This document shows, in pieces, positions 1 through 8,771 of a stretch of 64,000 bases of DNA; the stretch's first letter is position 1, and the number at the start of each line of letters is the position of its first letter. A program made the translations under genes and the position numbers. Source of the DNA: Planococcus beigongshangi (GTDB lineage: Bacteria; Bacillota; Bacilli; Bacillales_A; Planococcaceae); contig NZ_JADHDU010000002.1 of NCBI RefSeq assembly GCF_016820495.1, positions 124,001 through 188,000 of the forward strand, given 5' to 3'. Below the pieces are notes generated by a model, which did not search any database, had not been told where the DNA came from, and saw only the letters and a list, made by a program, of their open reading frames with translations.

Positions 1-1749
1 ACTACGCTTGGCGGAGGCTTTTTCATCCACTGGCTGATTGATGAAATTCCATTGGCGGCCGCATTTGCCCTGGCAGCTATTTTGTCACCGACGGATCCTG
101 TTGCAGTCAATGGCATTGCAAAGCGCGTCCGTTTGCCGAAGAAAGTATTGAACCTGGTCAGAGGGGAATCACTGATCAATGATGCATCCGGACTTGTCGC
201 GTTCAATTATGCGATCACTGCTGTCGTGACAGGCTATTTCTCCTGGCAGGAAGCAGCCCTCGATTTTTCGTATAAATTTGTAGCCGGCGGGATTCTTGGC
301 CTGGTACTTGCTTTGCTGCTCATCGGTATCCGGCTGGCGCTGCGGAGACAGGGCATCATCGATGTGACTTTCCATACGCTGCTGCAGATCCTTACGCCTT
401 TTTTCATCTTCATCATCTCCGAAGATGTGCTGCATGCTTCAGGTGTCATTGCTGTAGTGGTTGCCGGCATCATCCATTCATTGGTGAGGGAACAGACAGC
501 GACACTGGTAGCAGAAGAACAGGTACTGACAGAAAATATCTGGACAATTCTTTTATTTATTTTGAATGGCATCGTGTTCCTGCTGCTCGGAATGAGCATC
601 CCGGCTTCCATGAGCGGGATTCTGGAAAATCCGGAAATGGGATTGGGCTTGATATTCTCTTATGTCATCGCCATCGGGCTCGTAATCCTCGGCATCCGTT
701 TTATATGGGCATACCTTTTCTCCATTTATGAATACAATTATGGAAAAATCGCGCCTGATTCCAAGCCGAGTTTCAAAACTTCCTTGCTCGTCAGCCTGAC
801 CGGCGTACGCGGAACCGTGACAATGGTCGGGGTCCTGTCCATTCCGCTGCTCCTTGAGAACGGAGACGGCTTTCCGCAGCGTTCGCTGTTGCTTTTCCTG
901 GCAGCGGGAACCATTCTGTTCACGCTGATCCTGGCTACAGTGAGCCTTCCGCTTTTGAACAGATTGCCGAAGGAGCAAAGTGTGACCAAACCTGAAATGA
1001 GTTTAGAAGAGGCAAGGAGAATGGTGCTGCTGGCTTCCTTGCAGAAGATCCGCTCTGAAATGAATAAAGAGAACGAATTGGCTGCATACGATTTAATCGA
1101 TGAATACAAATGCAGGTTCGAGCAGCTCGATCCTTCTGAAAATCCGAAGTCGGAAGCCGATAAGGAAAGAGTTAGGAAAATAAATGAATTGAGACGGATC
1201 GGTTTAAAAACTGAAAGAAGCTTTATAAAGAGGCTCAAAGAGAACGGGGAAATGGACCGGAAAATCTTCAAGGCCTTTGAAAAGTCCTTTGACCGGCGGG
1301 AAGAAGTCGCTTCAGACAATATCCGTTCTTTTTCCCTGTATCTTCAGGGAAAACTGAGGAGAGCCTGGAACCATTTCAAAGGATCTGCCATCGAGGTGAA
1401 TAGGAAGCCGAAGTCATTTCCTGAAGGACAGGAATATCAATTGCAGGCGCTCCAGGCAGCTGTGAAGGAACTGGAGAAACTGGCGGAAGACAAGGGCGAT
1501 GATGATCTGCTGCATGAGGTCATTACAGAATACCGGCATAAAATCGCCCGCATGGAAAATCCGGACCAGTCGATTGCCGATAAATATGAAATTCAAAAAG
1601 AAGTGCTGCGGATCCGGTTACTGGATGTCGGCCGGTCCGAAATCTTCAGGCTTTACGAATCCGGATCCATATCAAGAGAAGAAGTGAAGGAATTGAGAAG
1701 ATTCATCAATCATGTTGAAAGTGTGACGTTGTTTGAGCAGGAGGAGTAG
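1..1749 (+). CDS. Na+/H+ antiporter, CPA1 (NhaP-like) family, 5'-truncated by window
   Basis: This is a membrane cation/proton exchanger. The frame is open from base 1, so the true start lies upstream; the first in-window start codon (TTG at 52) falls inside a transmembrane helix. The conserved CPA1 core LSPTDPVAV and the following RGESLINDASG motif are visible. About 300 residues of alternating hydrophobic helices are followed by a charged cytoplasmic tail of roughly 240 residues rich in Glu, Lys and Arg. Long C-terminal tails of this kind are usual in bacterial NhaP/NhaG-type exchangers and tend to be regulatory. The family exchanges Na+ or K+ for protons in pH and salt homeostasis; the ion specificity cannot be read from the sequence. 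Confidence 0.9.
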   Translation, partial: TTLGGGFFIHWLIDEIPLAAAFALAAILSPTDPVAVNGIAKRVRLPKKVLNLVRGESLINDASGLVAFNYAITAVVTGYFSWQEAALDFSYKFVAGGILGLVLALLLIGIRLALRRQGIIDVTFHTLLQILTPFFIFIISEDVLHASGVIAVVVAGIIHSLVREQTATLVAEEQVLTENIWTILLFILNGIVFLLLGMSIPASMSGILENPEMGLGLIFSYVIAIGLVILGIRFIWAYLFSIYEYNYGKIAPDSKPSFKTSLLVSLTGVRGTVTMVGVLSIPLLLENGDGFPQRSLLLFLAAGTILFTLILATVSLPLLNRLPKEQSVTKPEMSLEEARRMVLLASLQKIRSEMNKENELAAYDLIDEYKCRFEQLDPSENPKSEADKERVRKINELRRIGLKTERSFIKRLKENGEMDRKIFKAFEKSFDRREEVASDNIRSFSLYLQGKLRRAWNHFKGSAIEVNRKPKSFPEGQEYQLQALQAAVKELEKLAEDKGDDDLLHEVITEYRHKIARMENPDQSIADKYEIQKEVLRIRLLDVGRSEIFRLYESGSISREEVKELRRFINHVESVTLFEQEE

Positions 1750-1980
1750 TGTTTAATAACCGATATTCCGCAAAACAGCTTCGCGGGGGAGGATATTATA
1801 GATAGATGGACATGAGTGAGGTAATTATCCTGAATTCAGAGCATATTTATTGAGTTACGGTGGCAGGAGGAGTAATATTCGTTTTACCCCCTTCGAGAAG
1901 GATATAAATAGTTGAAGAGGGTATTGATAACTAGAATGCTAAAATATTTTTTTAAAATAGATTAAAAGGGGTGTTCAGAG

Positions 1981-2304
1981 ATGAATGAAGAGAAAACAAT
2001 ATTGAAAACAAGCGATTGGGTAAAAGCGACTTCCATAAACGGTGAAATAATCATCGGCTTTATTGATTCGATGAGCATGGTACACGGTGCTGTGAACGTG
2101 ACGGTAGCTGAAAGTGACAACGAAGCAATTATTGGCAAGACGATTCCACTGGCTGTGAAGCAGGTTGAAAGTCTGCAGCAGACGGTGCCGAAAGATACGG
2201 CACAGCTGGAGTATCTGATTGATCTGGCTTTGCAGACTGGGGATAAAGAGTGGTTTGAAGAGTTGACGAGTGAGTTGAATGGGAAGAAGCATGGAATCCA
2301 ATAA
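1981..2304 (+). CDS. Small IDEAL-domain protein
   Basis: A 107-residue soluble protein. The C-terminal segment YLIDLALQTGDKEWFEELT fits the short IDEAL domain, a helical module of Bacillales proteins named after its sequence pattern. The N-terminal 60 residues look like a small beta-rich domain (WVKATSINGEIIIGFID). The ATG is preceded by AAGGGGTG about 10 bases upstream. The gene stands alone and is followed by its own terminator. The molecular function is unknown; IDEAL domains are thought to mediate protein-protein contacts. Confidence 0.65.
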   Translation: MNEEKTILKTSDWVKATSINGEIIIGFIDSMSMVHGAVNVTVAESDNEAIIGKTIPLAVKQVESLQQTVPKDTAQLEYLIDLALQTGDKEWFEELTSELNGKKHGIQ

Positions 2305-2319
2305 ATAAACGATAGATCG

Positions 2320-2365
2320 AACCTGTAAATTCCAGAACTAATTGGATTTACAGGTTTATTTTATT
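2320..2365 (+). terminator. Rho-independent terminator
   Basis: An 11-bp inverted repeat (AACCTGTAAAT at 2320-2330 and ATTTACAGGTT at 2346-2356) is followed by a T-rich tract. It lies 15 bases after the IDEAL-domain gene. Confidence 0.8.
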
Positions 2366-2497
2366 TGATCGATATGCGCACTATCGTCTCCTTTGAAATC
2401 ATTACGTTTAACCGTTATGATTTATCATAGCATTAAAATGATAATATATATTTTAAGTAGAAGAACAGGCTATTTTGCTTATTCAAAGTAATCGCTG

Positions 2498-3211
2498 TCA
2501 TTCCAACCCCAAAGCCTCCAACCCAATCTCCGCCAGCACTGCCTGACCTTCCGCAGTCGGATGGATGTCGCCCGCGATGATGTAGTCGGCCTGTTTCTCC
2601 TGATACGCTGAAAATGCATCGGCAAGAACGACATTTTCATGGCTTTCGGCAATATCTGTAAAGATGGCATTTATCTGGGGCAGCAGCGACTCGCCGATGT
2701 CATACAGTTCACTTGAGGGAGGCAGTGGATTATAAACATTATATAGAAGGATTTTTGCATCTGTTAATGACCGGATCTCATCGATCAGGGCTTTCAGATC
2801 GGCAGCTAACGGATTCGTGCTGAGCTGCTGAAGAAGGCTGTTGGCCATTCTCATCGGGTCATTTGAACTTTCAGTTTGTGCGTTCCCCAGGATCTGCAGC
2901 AAATCATTCCCACCGATGGTCATGGCTATATAATCGGCCTCCTGGACCTGTTCCCGGTACTCTTCGTCCTGCTGTAAAGCTGCTGTCACTTGCCCGGTCT
3001 GCCAGCCGGATACTGCAAGATTAGATACATCGAAACCCGCTTCTTCTCCGATCAAAACAGGATATGCCGCATGTTCGCTATCATCCAGATTAGCCCCGAA
3101 TGTAATGGAATCACCTAAAGCGACAAGCTTCGCCGGCTCTATATCTTCCTGAGAACAAGCACTCAGGACTAAGGAAATCAAAATAATAAAAGCTAGCTTG
3201 ATCTTCGTCAT
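2498..3211 (-). CDS. SGNH/GDSL-type lipoprotein hydrolase
   Basis: A secreted esterase or lipase-like enzyme anchored as a lipoprotein. The N-terminus is a short hydrophobic signal ending in the lipobox LSAC. All SGNH blocks are visible: GDSITFG (nucleophile Ser), a Gly in AVSGWQTG, IGGNDLL (Asn) and DIHPT near the end (catalytic Asp/His). The start at 3211 is chosen because GAAGGAGC lies 7 bases upstream of that ATG; an in-frame ATG at 3241 lies upstream of this ribosome site. The substrate is unknown. B. subtilis YpmR-type GDSL lipoproteins are the closest recognisable kind. It is transcribed alone and divergently from the next gene. Confidence 0.88.
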   Translation of the reverse strand: MTKIKLAFIILISLVLSACSQEDIEPAKLVALGDSITFGANLDDSEHAAYPVLIGEEAGFDVSNLAVSGWQTGQVTAALQQDEEYREQVQEADYIAMTIGGNDLLQILGNAQTESSNDPMRMANSLLQQLSTNPLAADLKALIDEIRSLTDAKILLYNVYNPLPPSSELYDIGESLLPQINAIFTDIAESHENVVLADAFSAYQEKQADYIIAGDIHPTAEGQAVLAEIGLEALGLE

Positions 3212-3420
3212 ATCATAGCTCCTTCGCATTTTTCTGTTCATGATAACATGAATTTACTTGGCAGAACTAAAGATAAGCTGGGGAAACAATGCATTTTATT
3301 TGAATGTTCTGATAGTATCGGTGGTATAAATTTTTGGATAGGTTATCCTTACAATATGGTGATAATTCAAGCAGCGCATAATGTGACATGATGAATTTTA
3401 AATGGGAAGGAGCTGCTCGC

Positions 3421-3741
3421 ATGGAAGCAATTATGGATATACTTGAGATTTTATTGCCGCTTATTTTTGTTTCCGGAATTGCACTGTTTGTCGTGTTCCG
3501 GTTAAAAACGAAACAGCGGACTGGCACGCTTGGTGAGAAGAAGAGTGAAAATGCACAGGTTCTTCTGAACAGCCTGATCCCACTCGGCCTGATGTTCGGT
3601 GCTATGCTGGGTGCTGCCACAAGCTGGTTTCTGCCGTTCAGTTTACTGACAACGATCACCATGGGGAGTGCACTCGGTTATTTGGTCGGCTATTTCGCTT
3701 ACGAAGCTTACAGTAAGAAAGAGGAAAGTTATACGAATTGA
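3421..3741 (+). CDS. Small integral membrane protein, unknown function
   Basis: 106 residues with one hydrophobic helix at residues 6-26 and two more around 50-90, separated by a basic loop (RLKTKQRTG). The chosen ATG at 3421 has GGAAGGAG about 10 bases upstream; the in-frame ATG codons at 3388 and 3391 lack a good ribosome site. No family was recognised. Monocistronic, ending in a strong terminator. Confidence 0.7.
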   Translation: MEAIMDILEILLPLIFVSGIALFVVFRLKTKQRTGTLGEKKSENAQVLLNSLIPLGLMFGAMLGAATSWFLPFSLLTTITMGSALGYLVGYFAYEAYSKKEESYTN

Positions 3742-3752
3742 ATAAAACGATA

Positions 3753-3797
3753 AAGCAGCCGCTTGCTTCCTACAGAAGAGCAAGCGGCTGCTTTTCT
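3753..3797 (+). terminator. Rho-independent terminator
   Basis: A perfect 15-bp stem (AAGCAGCCGCTTGCT at 3753-3767 and its complement at 3779-3793) is followed by TTTTC, just after the small membrane protein gene. Confidence 0.9.
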
Positions 3798-3895
3798 TCA
3801 TATAAAAAAATATGCGGAAGAAGATTTATTTTTCTGTCTTTTTAAGTTAAAATTGAATGGCCACTCATTTTTAGGGATATGAAAGGAGCAGACGC

Positions 3896-4747
3896 ATGGT
3901 GTTCAAAAAGCAGATGCAGGCAGGTGAACAGGATGGCGTGTCCTGGCTGAACGGCCAAGTGAAGTTCCAGCGTATTTCGTTGAATGTCTACAGTTATCTG
4001 GTTGACGGTGTGCTGATTGATACGGGCGGGGCATCCTTACATAAGCAGTTTAAGCCATTTATCGATGAGGCGGATTTCGACCAGGTCATGATCACCCATT
4101 CCCATGAAGATCATTCGGGAAACGCCGCCTATATCGAACAGACGAAGAACGTACCGATTTATCTGAGCGAAAAATCAGTGGATGCATGCGCGCAGAAAGC
4201 GGATTACCCGCTGTACCGCAAGTTGTTCTGGGGGAAACGGGAGCCGTTCACTGCAAAGCCGATGCCGGAAATGTTCAGTTCGAGGAATGCCGAATGGGAT
4301 GTCATCGATACACCGGGGCATGCCCATGACCATAAGGCTTTCCTGAACCGTGAAACCGGCCAGCTCTTTACCGGGGATCTTTTTGTCAACCCGCGAACGA
4401 AAATTATTCTGGCAGAAGAGGACATTCCCTCAATTATCCAGTCGCTGGACCGGGTGCTGTCCTATGATTTTGGTGTGCTTTATTGTAATCATGCTGGCAT
4501 TATTCAAGAGGGAAGAACAGCCCTGGAGCAGAAAAGGGAGTATTTGAATTCTGTCCGCTCGGAAGTGCTCGATCTGCATAAGAAAGGGCTTCCTGCAGAG
4601 GAAATCCGAAAAAGACTGTTTCCGAAGCAATATCCGCTCATCAAAATTTCCGGCAGGGAATGGGATTCGCTGCATATTGTCAATTCGATTGTGAATGGTG
4701 AAAATCGTGCGCTAGAACTGAAAACTAAGAAAATCATTGGGGGATGA
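3896..4747 (+). CDS. MBL-fold metallo-hydrolase
   Basis: A 283-residue metallo-beta-lactamase-fold hydrolase of the glyoxalase II-like branch. The zinc motif is HSHEDH (His68, His70, Asp72, His73), followed by TPGHAHDH (the third metal His), FTGDLF (bridging Asp) and CNHAG (the last His). A C-terminal helical region of about 70 residues follows. GAAAGGAG lies about 9 bases before the ATG. The downstream SCP2 gene starts 5 bases after the stop, so the two probably form an operon. The substrate is unknown; a thioester or lactone is typical for the fold. Confidence 0.85.
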   Translation: MVFKKQMQAGEQDGVSWLNGQVKFQRISLNVYSYLVDGVLIDTGGASLHKQFKPFIDEADFDQVMITHSHEDHSGNAAYIEQTKNVPIYLSEKSVDACAQKADYPLYRKLFWGKREPFTAKPMPEMFSSRNAEWDVIDTPGHAHDHKAFLNRETGQLFTGDLFVNPRTKIILAEEDIPSIIQSLDRVLSYDFGVLYCNHAGIIQEGRTALEQKREYLNSVRSEVLDLHKKGLPAEEIRKRLFPKQYPLIKISGREWDSLHIVNSIVNGENRALELKTKKIIGG

Positions 4748-4752
4748 AATGA

Positions 4753-5088
4753 ATGACGAATGCTACACTGAATGAGACCATGCAGCAAATTGAAAAGGAA
4801 ATCAATCAAAATCCGGAGCCGATCGCATCGATGGATACGGTTTATCAATTCGAAATCGACGGGGAAGCCTATCAGCTGCAATTGAAGGATGGCCAGGCGA
4901 AAATACTGGAACATAAAGTGGATCCAAACTGTACCCTGGTCATGTCCTATGATAATTTCAATAAATTCCTGGCAGGCAAACTGAACGGCATGGCCGCATT
5001 CATGACCGGGAAATTAAAAATTCAGGGTGACATAACAAAAGCATTGAAGCTTGAGACTATTGTGAAACAGTATGAGCTGGATATCTGA
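4753..5088 (+). CDS. SCP2 sterol-binding domain protein
   Basis: A 111-residue protein that is one SCP2-like domain. The pattern YQFEIDGEAYQLQLKDG, a CTLVMSYDNFNKFLAGKLNG segment and a C-terminal FMTGKLKIQGDITKALKL is characteristic. SCP2 domains bind fatty acyl or other lipid ligands. Translation is likely coupled to the MBL hydrolase gene (5-base gap), suggesting that the pair acts on a shared lipid-like substrate; that link is inferred only from gene order. Confidence 0.85.
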   Translation: MTNATLNETMQQIEKEINQNPEPIASMDTVYQFEIDGEAYQLQLKDGQAKILEHKVDPNCTLVMSYDNFNKFLAGKLNGMAAFMTGKLKIQGDITKALKLETIVKQYELDI

Positions 5089-5126
5089 ACTCCCTTTATA
5101 GCGAGCTGTTTTATCGATGGATTTAA

Positions 5127-5162
5127 AAACACACCTATCCGATACGGGATAGGTGTGTTTTT
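5127..5162. terminator. Bidirectional terminator
   Basis: A perfect 14-bp stem (5127-5140 with 5147-5160) carries A-rich and T-rich flanks on both sides. It separates the convergent SCP2 and MFS genes. Confidence 0.9.
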
Positions 5163-5166
5163 GACT

Positions 5167-6576
5167 TTATTCTGCTTCCGCCCGGTTATTCTTAATGAAT
5201 ACGGAACCGATCAAACCGATTATGGCAGCTGAGAGCACTGCATAAAATGCATAATGGACGCCGTTAGCCAAAAACTCCGGCGGGGAGGAAGCCCCGAATT
5301 CCACGATAAAGTCGTTTTGGCCTGCAGTGAATAATGTGATGGCAATTGCGGTTCCAGCAGCACCGGCGACTTGCGTCAACGTGTTCATGGCAGCTGAACC
5401 ATCTGCGAACAAATTGCGCGGCAACTGGTTCATCGCATGGGTTTGCGCTGGCATGATCGTCATGGATATCCCCAGGAACAATACACATAGCGCCGCAATT
5501 ATTTGCCATACGGGAGTTGTTGCGGAAAGGAACAGCAGAAACATGATTGTCCCCGCTGTGATGAAACCGAAGCCGAGACGTGTAAAAGTACGGGCGCCGA
5601 CGCGGTCAAAATTCGAACCGACGACCGGGGCCATGATGATATTCAAAAGGTTGGCCGGCAGCATCAATAACCCGGCAGCAATTGACGTATAGGCGAGCAC
5701 ACTCTTCAGGTAGATCGGGATCATGATGGCGACGGACAAGATCACAAACAGGGTCAGGAACATCAGCAGCGTGCCAAGGGCGAACATTGGATAACTGAAG
5801 ACACGCAGATCGACCATCGGATGGTCCATGTTCAGCTGGCGCAGGATGAACAGCATTAAGGCGGCTGCCCCCATCGTCAGTGGAGCCCAGACAAGCGCAT
5901 CTGTAAATGGTGTTTCAGCCAAAGTTGAAAGTGAAAAGATGATGCCGCCAAAAGCGATGGTGGATAAGAATAATGACAGGACGTCAATTTTAGGCTTGGT
6001 GATATCCGACACGTTTTCAATCTTCAGGGCACTAAGCAGCAAAGCGATATTTAATGCCACCATCACCCAGAAGATATAATGCCAGCTGCTTGCGCTGATG
6101 ATCAAACCGCTGAGTGTAGGGCCCAAAGCGGTGCCGGCTGTAATGACCAAGCCGACAATGCCCATCACCGCTCCGCGTTTTTGGATGGGGAAAATCAGCA
6201 TGATGACACTGAACATGAGCGGCAGGAAAATCCCGGTGCCGACCGCTTGTATCAATCGTCCAGTCAACAGGAAGGAAAAGCTTGGCGCCATTGCAGCAAG
6301 CGCTGCGCCCAGGGAGGAAATCACTAAAGCTGCGATGACCAGCTGACGCGTGCTGAACCAGCGCACCAAATAGGCGGACAGGGGCACCAGAATGGCCAAC
6401 ACCAGTAAATAGCCGGTGGTCAGCCATTGGGCGGTGCCCGCTGTGATCGAATAATCTTCCATGATGTTTGTGAGAGCCATATTCAACGCAGTCTCACCGA
6501 ATAGGCCGATGAACGAGCCGAGCATCAAAATAGCGGCCATTAATTTTGGTCTTTTAACTTGTACATGTGAATGCAT
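5167..6576 (-). CDS. MFS multidrug transporter, DHA2 (EmrB/QacA-like) family
   Basis: A 469-residue polytopic membrane protein with about 14 hydrophobic helices. The early motif QWLTTGYLLVLAILVP and the following RWFSTRQL loop (motif A region) are typical of 14-TM DHA2 drug/proton antiporters such as LmrB and EmrB. AAGGAAC lies 8 bases before the ATG. The protein likely exports drugs or other amphipathic compounds by proton exchange. It is divergent from another MFS gene across a 350-bp region with a palindrome at 6744-6766, a plausible regulator site. Confidence 0.88.
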   Translation of the reverse strand: MHSHVQVKRPKLMAAILMLGSFIGLFGETALNMALTNIMEDYSITAGTAQWLTTGYLLVLAILVPLSAYLVRWFSTRQLVIAALVISSLGAALAAMAPSFSFLLTGRLIQAVGTGIFLPLMFSVIMLIFPIQKRGAVMGIVGLVITAGTALGPTLSGLIISASSWHYIFWVMVALNIALLLSALKIENVSDITKPKIDVLSLFLSTIAFGGIIFSLSTLAETPFTDALVWAPLTMGAAALMLFILRQLNMDHPMVDLRVFSYPMFALGTLLMFLTLFVILSVAIMIPIYLKSVLAYTSIAAGLLMLPANLLNIIMAPVVGSNFDRVGARTFTRLGFGFITAGTIMFLLFLSATTPVWQIIAALCVLFLGISMTIMPAQTHAMNQLPRNLFADGSAAMNTLTQVAGAAGTAIAITLFTAGQNDFIVEFGASSPPEFLANGVHYAFYAVLSAAIIGLIGSVFIKNNRAEAE

Positions 6577-6743
6577 GAATGGAGTTCCTTCTATCTATCT
6601 AGTTTTGGCTTGCAGGCGATGGCAAATGTTTGGCTGCTTGGCACCGGCTGTACACCGGAGCATGACATTATTTTCTCTAAAACCGAACCGCCTATCTGCA
6701 ACTATACAAAATCATCAGGGGAAACTCAATAGCAATTTTCCAA

Positions 6744-6766
6744 AATAAGGATAATTATTCCTTATT
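6744..6766. promoter_or_regulatory. Dyad in the intergenic region between two divergent MFS genes
   Basis: AATAAGGA, a 7-base spacer and TCCTTATT form a perfect 8-bp dyad roughly midway in the 350-bp gap (6577-6926) between the two transporter genes. It looks like an operator for a dimeric repressor, but no regulator gene is adjacent. The rest of the gap shows no convincing ORF; TTGTATACA at about 6765-6773 is a possible promoter element. Confidence 0.4.
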
Positions 6767-6926
6767 GTATACATTTTGTTCCAAATTATTTTTTGCTACC
6801 AATGGACTATTAGCCCGTCCATCAGAAATGGATTTCAGGCAGGCCTTCATTTTCATATAAGCTATTGATGAATTCCGGTTTACCGTCCATACTTAGCGTA
6901 TTGATCAATAGAAAGAGGGAAGTGCA

Positions 6927-8240
6927 GTGGCTCAGGAAAAAGAAGTTCGAACGTCGGCAAAGCGCCGGACAGACTTGATGAAACAGTATGTGGATTCAGC
7001 TGAAATGCAGCGGCAGCTTTACCGGAAAACCTTGTGGATTGTCGTTATTTCACAGATTCTAGGTGGCGCTGGCCTTGCTGCAGGTGTCACAGTCGGGGCA
7101 CTCCTTGCGGAAGATATGTTCGGCGACGCGATCTTCGCCGGTATTCCGACAGCTCTTTTCACATTGGGATCGGCAGGCGGCGCTTATGCGGTCGGTAAAA
7201 TATCGCAGAAATTCGGAAGGCGTCCAGGTTTGTCTGCCGGATTTTTCGTCGGTGCGGCTGGCGCAGTCGGAGTCATCCTTTCAGCGGTAGCGGATAATTT
7301 ACCGATGCTGCTGATTTCGCTGCTGTTTTATGGATCCGGAACGGCGACCAATTTGCTTGCCCGTTACGCCGGTACGGATCTTGCCAGCGCCAAACAGCGC
7401 GGCAAGGCGATCAGTATTGCGATGGTGTCCACCACATTCGGTGCTTTTGCAGGGCCCAATTTGGTGGGGGCCATGGGCCGTTTCGCCGAGTCCATAGGCG
7501 TCCCGGCACTCGCGGGACCTTTCATCCTGGCCGCTGCAGTGTATTTTTTGGCGTCCCTCGTGCTCTTCACATTCCTGCGTCCAGATCCGCTGCTTGTCGC
7601 ACAGGCGGCAGCAGTCAAAAAAGGACAGGATGATAAATCCGCCAATAAACAAGCAGCCGAACTGCCAGTGATCAATAGCCGGGGAGTATTCCTTGGCGCT
7701 ACTGTGATGGTCATTACACAACTGGTCATGGTGGCCGTCATGACAATGACACCTGTCCATATGGGCCATCACGGCCATAGCCTCGGCGCAGTCGGCATGG
7801 TGATCAGTATCCATATCACGGCAATGTATCTGCCATCACTTTTGACAGGAATCCTGGTCGATAAAGTCGGACGGACAGCCATGGCTGTTGCGGCAGGCAT
7901 CACACTTCTTTCTGCAGGTATCGTCGCAGCCTTTGCGCCCGGCAGTTCTTTGCCGATGCTGGTTCTTGCTCTCGCACTTCTCGGCCTCGGCTGGAATTTC
8001 GGATTGATCAGCGGAACAGCTTTGATCGTCGATTCGACGTTGCCAGAAGCCAGGGCGAAAACACAGGGGACGGTCGATGTGCTGGTCGCATTGTCGGGTG
8101 CAGCGGGCGGAATGCTGTCGGGCATGGTGGTCGCAGGGTTCAGCTATACGGTGCTGTCGCTCGCTGGAGGATTTCTGGCGCTGCTTCTCATACCGGTGGT
8201 TGTCTGGTCGCTGGGAAGGAATAAACCTGCAGCTGATTGA
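6927..8240 (+). CDS. MFS transporter (12-TM)
   Basis: A 437-residue major facilitator protein. A basic N-terminal tail of about 35 residues precedes the first helix. Motif A-like GKISQKFGRRPGLSAG lies after helix 2, and the equivalent loop VDKVGRTAM sits in the second half. A His-rich loop (VHMGHHGHS) precedes helix 8. The GTG start has GAGGGA upstream; an in-frame ATG at 6978 is an alternative. The substrate is unknown. Confidence 0.85.
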   Translation: MAQEKEVRTSAKRRTDLMKQYVDSAEMQRQLYRKTLWIVVISQILGGAGLAAGVTVGALLAEDMFGDAIFAGIPTALFTLGSAGGAYAVGKISQKFGRRPGLSAGFFVGAAGAVGVILSAVADNLPMLLISLLFYGSGTATNLLARYAGTDLASAKQRGKAISIAMVSTTFGAFAGPNLVGAMGRFAESIGVPALAGPFILAAAVYFLASLVLFTFLRPDPLLVAQAAAVKKGQDDKSANKQAAELPVINSRGVFLGATVMVITQLVMVAVMTMTPVHMGHHGHSLGAVGMVISIHITAMYLPSLLTGILVDKVGRTAMAVAAGITLLSAGIVAAFAPGSSLPMLVLALALLGLGWNFGLISGTALIVDSTLPEARAKTQGTVDVLVALSGAAGGMLSGMVVAGFSYTVLSLAGGFLALLLIPVVVWSLGRNKPAAD

Positions 8241-8353
8241 ACTGGATGAAGAATTATTGACGGCAGGTGGGAGTCTGGAGCTCTCACCTTTTCTATTGAA
8301 GATATTTAAATCGAAACAAACCTATTGAGTCTTGAAAGAAATGGAGCAGGGAA

Positions 8354-8590
8354 ATGGAAAAATCATTGGTGTGCAGAACGTTAAAATCCAATAAGTTCTG
8401 GAAGATAAAAGTGTCAGGTAATTTTTTCATTGTTTCATACGGAAGAATGGGCACTTTGGGATCGGTCAATTCAAAGGAATTTCCGACCCCTGAAAAATGC
8501 CTTATAGAAGCGGAAAAGATGATCCATTCCAAACTGAAAAAAGGATACAGGGAAATAGAAGAAGGCACTTTTTCCGGTCACATGAAATAG
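8354..8590 (+). CDS. WGR-domain protein
   Basis: A 78-residue protein consisting of one WGR-like domain. The core FFIVSYGRMGTLG corresponds to the diagnostic Trp/Tyr-Gly-Arg motif, followed by the helix PEKCLIEAEKMIHSKLKKGY. WGR domains occur in PARP, MolR-type and stand-alone bacterial proteins and are implicated in nucleic-acid or protein binding. AGCAGGGAA lies just before the ATG. It is followed by a LexA-box promoter driving the next gene, so a DNA-damage context is conceivable. Confidence 0.75.
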   Translation: MEKSLVCRTLKSNKFWKIKVSGNFFIVSYGRMGTLGSVNSKEFPTPEKCLIEAEKMIHSKLKKGYREIEEGTFSGHMK

Positions 8591-8648
8591 AAGAAATTCG
8601 CGGATCTCCTGCTCTGACGAACAGAAAGTTAGAATAATCAAAAAATAT

Positions 8649-8677
8649 TTGCGAACATAAGTTCTGTTTGCTATAAT
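8649..8677 (+). promoter_or_regulatory. Sigma-A promoter with embedded LexA (SOS) box
   Basis: TTGCGA (8649-8654) and TATAAT (8672-8677) are separated by 17 bases. CGAACATAAGTTCT at 8652-8665 matches 12 of 14 positions of the Bacillus LexA/DinR box form CGAACATATGTTCG and overlaps the -35 and spacer, the position expected for repression. The transcript would start near 8684, leaving a leader of about 88 bases before the DUF1643-like gene. Confidence 0.65.
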
Positions 8678-8771
8678 GATTTTATATACATATGGAATGG
8701 CGGATCACTTTGCCGCTCATTCCCGGGGATGCCTCTTCAATCAAGACCAAAAATTTGAAGGAGGTTTTTTC

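Noticed and set aside
553..1319. Long minus-strand frames inside the antiporter gene
   Set aside because: Low-complexity translations lying antisense to a conserved CPA1 protein.
6032..6427. Long open frames on both strands inside the MFS gene
   Set aside because: They are shadows of a clear 14-TM transporter frame with no ribosome sites of their own.
8676..8771. In-frame extension of the DUF1643-like gene
   Set aside because: It starts inside the -10 box of the gene's own promoter.
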